Translations under genes and position numbers: made by a program
Assembly: GCA_022759345.1 (NCBI GenBank)
Contig: JAEMPK010000072.1
Location: 1-6,208 of the forward strand
Source of the DNA: Pyrobaculum sp.
Lineage (GTDB): Archaea > Thermoproteota > Thermoprotei > Thermoproteales > Thermoproteaceae
Direction: 5' to 3'
DNA length: 6,208 nucleotides
The notes under the pieces: model-generated
Seen by the model: only the letters and a program-made list of their open reading frames with translations
Told to the model about the DNA's origin: nothing
Databases searched by the model: none
Shown: one piece after another, positions 4,702-6,208 of the stretch
Numbering within the stretch: the stretch's first letter is position 1
How the letters are laid out: every line of letters begins with the position of its first letter

Positions 4702-5571
4702 TCATGTAAAATGCTGTTGCTTGATAAATATTATATCGCTACTTAACAACTCTGAAATGGTTAATTTCATATACTTCTTAGTATTTATATCTTGTAAATT
4801 TATATATTTATTGTTAATATTTATAATCTGCATTTCACCCTCTCTAGTCTTTACTATATCACCTGGTTTACACGTAAGGATGCGCACCGAGTAGGTCATA
4901 AAGTATATTTTTCTGCCGTCTTTTACACCAACTACCTTTGCTGTTTCAATTACATGGCTGGGAAGTTGATTGTGTATCACGTAGGCTAGATGCCGCGCTA
5001 AATTCGCCGAAGTTGTGTAGATATCAAATCCATTCTTTAACTGTTTAATATTACTTATAAATCCAATTTTTTTCTCTTTTAACTTAAAAATCTCTTGTTC
5101 TATTATGTTTAAAATCTTTTTCTTTATTAAATCATCTAACGGCCAAGGAGTTGACCTTATCTGTACGATAGCAGCTTCTTTCCTGCTTAGCATCTCTCTA
5201 CACGAGATACATATGTCGTATATATATTCCACCGCAACCTCATATGTAACAACCCTCGGTTCCATTAACTCGTGTGGAGACCCCCTCACAGTAACCCTGC
5301 CGATCATACCCTCTTCATTCTCTTCTACTTCAACTTTCTCAATGACGCCCCTTATCTCTCCCTTGTCTGACAAAAACTTAGTAAAAAGTTCCGCCGGTTT
5401 ACCTCTTACCCATTTCCCCCTTATGAATAAAGCCCCACAGTATTTACACTTCAACGCTCTTTTCTCTCTTAATACGACCAATGGATGTCTCTCCAAGTAG
5501 CAATCTTCACACATGCCTTCGATAAGTCTATCGACAAGCCGGCCGCAGTAGGGACAAGGAATTTTCGCCAC
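4702..5571 (-). CDS. NMD3-like protein (large ribosomal subunit factor family)
   Basis: This 289-aa protein resembles archaeal NMD3 homologues. Eukaryotic NMD3 binds the 60S subunit and adapts it for export; archaea have no nucleus, so the homologue presumably acts in large-subunit maturation or translation. Four CxxC pairs are visible: C6-C9 (CPYC), C21-C24 (CEDC), C42-C45 (CKYC) and C121-C124 (CISC), forming two likely zinc sites. WVRGKPAELFTK (54-65) and VRGSPHELMEPRVVTYEVAVEYIYDICISC are family-like. Residues about 128-230 form an alpha/beta domain, and about 234-275 look like an OB- or SH3-like beta region (CKPGDIVKTREGE onward). The last 50 or so residues are rich in Ile, Asn and Lys and are encoded by DNA of only about 22% G+C. 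The GTG start lies 4 nt after the methyltransferase stop with no clear ribosome-binding site. A TATA-like sequence inside the upstream gene may drive a leaderless transcript. Confidence 0.85.
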   Translation of the reverse strand: MAKIPCPYCGRLVDRLIEGMCEDCYLERHPLVVLREKRALKCKYCGALFIRGKWVRGKPAELFTKFLSDKGEIRGVIEKVEVEENEEGMIGRVTVRGSPHELMEPRVVTYEVAVEYIYDICISCREMLSRKEAAIVQIRSTPWPLDDLIKKKILNIIEQEIFKLKEKKIGFISNIKQLKNGFDIYTTSANLARHLAYVIHNQLPSHVIETAKVVGVKDGRKIYFMTYSVRILTCKPGDIVKTREGEMQIININNKYINLQDINTKKYMKLTISELLSSDIIFIKQQHFT

Positions 5572-5575
5572 GTCT

Positions 5576-6208
5576 CTATTTACGTCGCTCTAAATATCTT
5601 TTGATCTCCTCCGCCACTACGAACGCCAGAGGCGGTGGAACGCTCTCGCCCACCTGGTTGTACTGCGAGTCCTTTGAGCCGTAGAACACATAGTCGTCGG
5701 GGTACCCCATAAGACGTGCTTGTTCTCGTACCGTCAGGATCCGGTGCTCCTCTGGATGCACAAACCGTCTTGATCCCATGACCGTAGGAGCCACCTCGTC
5801 CCACATAAGTCTTATATAGTTTTCATAAAACCCTCCGGCACCTCTATACCTCATTAACGCCTCTCCGGGCCGTAGTTTAGATATTCTCTCAAGTTTTTTA
5901 GGACTGAGCGTCGTAGTTTCGTGGTTAGGCAAGATGCCGCTGTCAGGCGGTGGAAGACCCCTCAAAGCCTCTCTGACAGTAACCCGGCGACTTTTCGGCG
6001 GCTTGATCTCTATGTTGGAAATAAACACGCGGCGCCGTCTGCTGGGGACTCCGAAATCCTCTGCATTTAAGAGGTTGAAATAAACTTCGTAACCCACCCT
6101 CCTGAATTCTCTCTCAAGGTACGTCCTTAGAGGCTCCTCAGCCAGCGCCGCCACGTTCTCCATCACGAACACCTTGGGCCCCAGCTCCCCTACGAGCCGT
6201 ATGAACTC
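5576..6208 (-). CDS. C5-cytosine DNA methyltransferase, C-terminal part
   Basis: The frame is open to the right edge (210 visible codons), so the gene begins outside the window; an internal GTG at 6172 is not the start. In visible order: motif VI ENV at 17-19 within KVFVMENVAAL, motif VIII GVPSRRRRVF (53-62), a compact target-recognition region (about 75-150) with YIRLMWDEVAPTVMGSRRFV, motif IX HRILTVREQARLMGYPDDY (155-173), and motif X QYNQVGESVPPPLAF (182-196). Motifs I and IV (SAM loop and catalytic PC) would lie in the missing part. It transfers a methyl group from SAM to C5 of cytosine in a specific DNA site. The site cannot be read from the sequence. No restriction endonuclease gene is seen, but only the downstream side is visible. 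No CFT tripeptide of the Dnmt2 tRNA methyltransferases is present. NMD3 follows after 4 nt. Confidence 0.92.
   Translation of the reverse strand, partial: EFIRLVGELGPKVFVMENVAALAEEPLRTYLEREFRRVGYEVYFNLLNAEDFGVPSRRRRVFISNIEIKPPKSRRVTVREALRGLPPPDSGILPNHETTTLSPKKLERISKLRPGEALMRYRGAGGFYENYIRLMWDEVAPTVMGSRRFVHPEEHRILTVREQARLMGYPDDYVFYGSKDSQYNQVGESVPPPLAFVVAEEIKRYLERRK
5591..5600 (-). promoter_or_regulatory. possible internal TATA-like box for the NMD3-like gene
   Basis: The minus strand reads AAGATATTTA, centred about 24.5 nt before the GTG at 5571, inside the last codons of the methyltransferase gene. The spacing matches the other boxes, and the absence of a clear Shine-Dalgarno before 5571 favours a leaderless start. 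The bases also encode EIKRY, so the match could be incidental. Confidence 0.35.

Noticed and set aside
5580..5804. 74-codon alternative minus-strand frame within the methyltransferase gene
   Set aside because: It overlaps motifs IX and X of the methyltransferase in another frame and shows no family similarity.
6170..6172. GTG as start of the methyltransferase
   Set aside because: The frame continues to the window edge with family-like residues before motif VI, and the catalytic and SAM motifs must lie further upstream.
1..6208. CRISPR array, insertion sequence, tRNA or rRNA
   Set aside because: No regularly spaced repeats, terminal inverted repeats with a transposase, T-arm consensus or rRNA-like blocks were seen on either strand.

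Overview
The window looks like chromosomal DNA of a hyperthermophilic crenarchaeon of the order Thermoproteales, most like Pyrobaculum or a close relative. The evidence is a set of archaeal/eukaryote-type informational genes (an NMD3-like protein and a DRG/OBG-type P-loop protein), an archaeal isocitrate dehydrogenase, frequent AGA/ATA/GAG codons, and TATA-like boxes placed about 24 nt before the first codon, as expected for leaderless crenarchaeal transcripts. The genus is inferred from general sequence character; no search was run.

Layout from left to right. The first 18 bases may be the first codons of a minus-strand gene that leaves the window. Next, on the minus strand, are a small coiled-coil hypothetical protein (119-556), a 287-nt gap holding an unusual long inverted repeat (557-843), a degenerate DRG-like GTPase (844-2007) and a divergent crotonase-fold protein (2046-2720). 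The crotonase gene is divergent from the plus-strand NADP-type isocitrate dehydrogenase gene (2767-4086). Their 46-bp spacer carries one TATA-like octamer exactly midway between the two start codons. The icd gene ends 1 nt from the end of a convergent GNAT acetyltransferase gene (4088-4561). A 140-bp AT-rich gap follows, then an NMD3-like gene (4702-5571) whose distal part is also very AT-rich. A C5-cytosine DNA methyltransferase gene (5576 to the right edge, 5' end missing) lies 4 nt upstream of NMD3 on the same strand.

There is no single obvious pathway. The window mixes central carbon metabolism (icd, perhaps the crotonase), ribosome or translation-associated factors (DRG-like, NMD3-like), a protein or small-molecule acetyltransferase and a DNA methyltransferase. 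No mobile element, CRISPR array, tRNA or rRNA was recognised. The points most worth a second look are the symmetric divergent promoter, the loss of the G3 and G4 motifs in an otherwise typical DRG protein, the crotonase lacking one usual catalytic glutamate, and the structured segment at 728-822.
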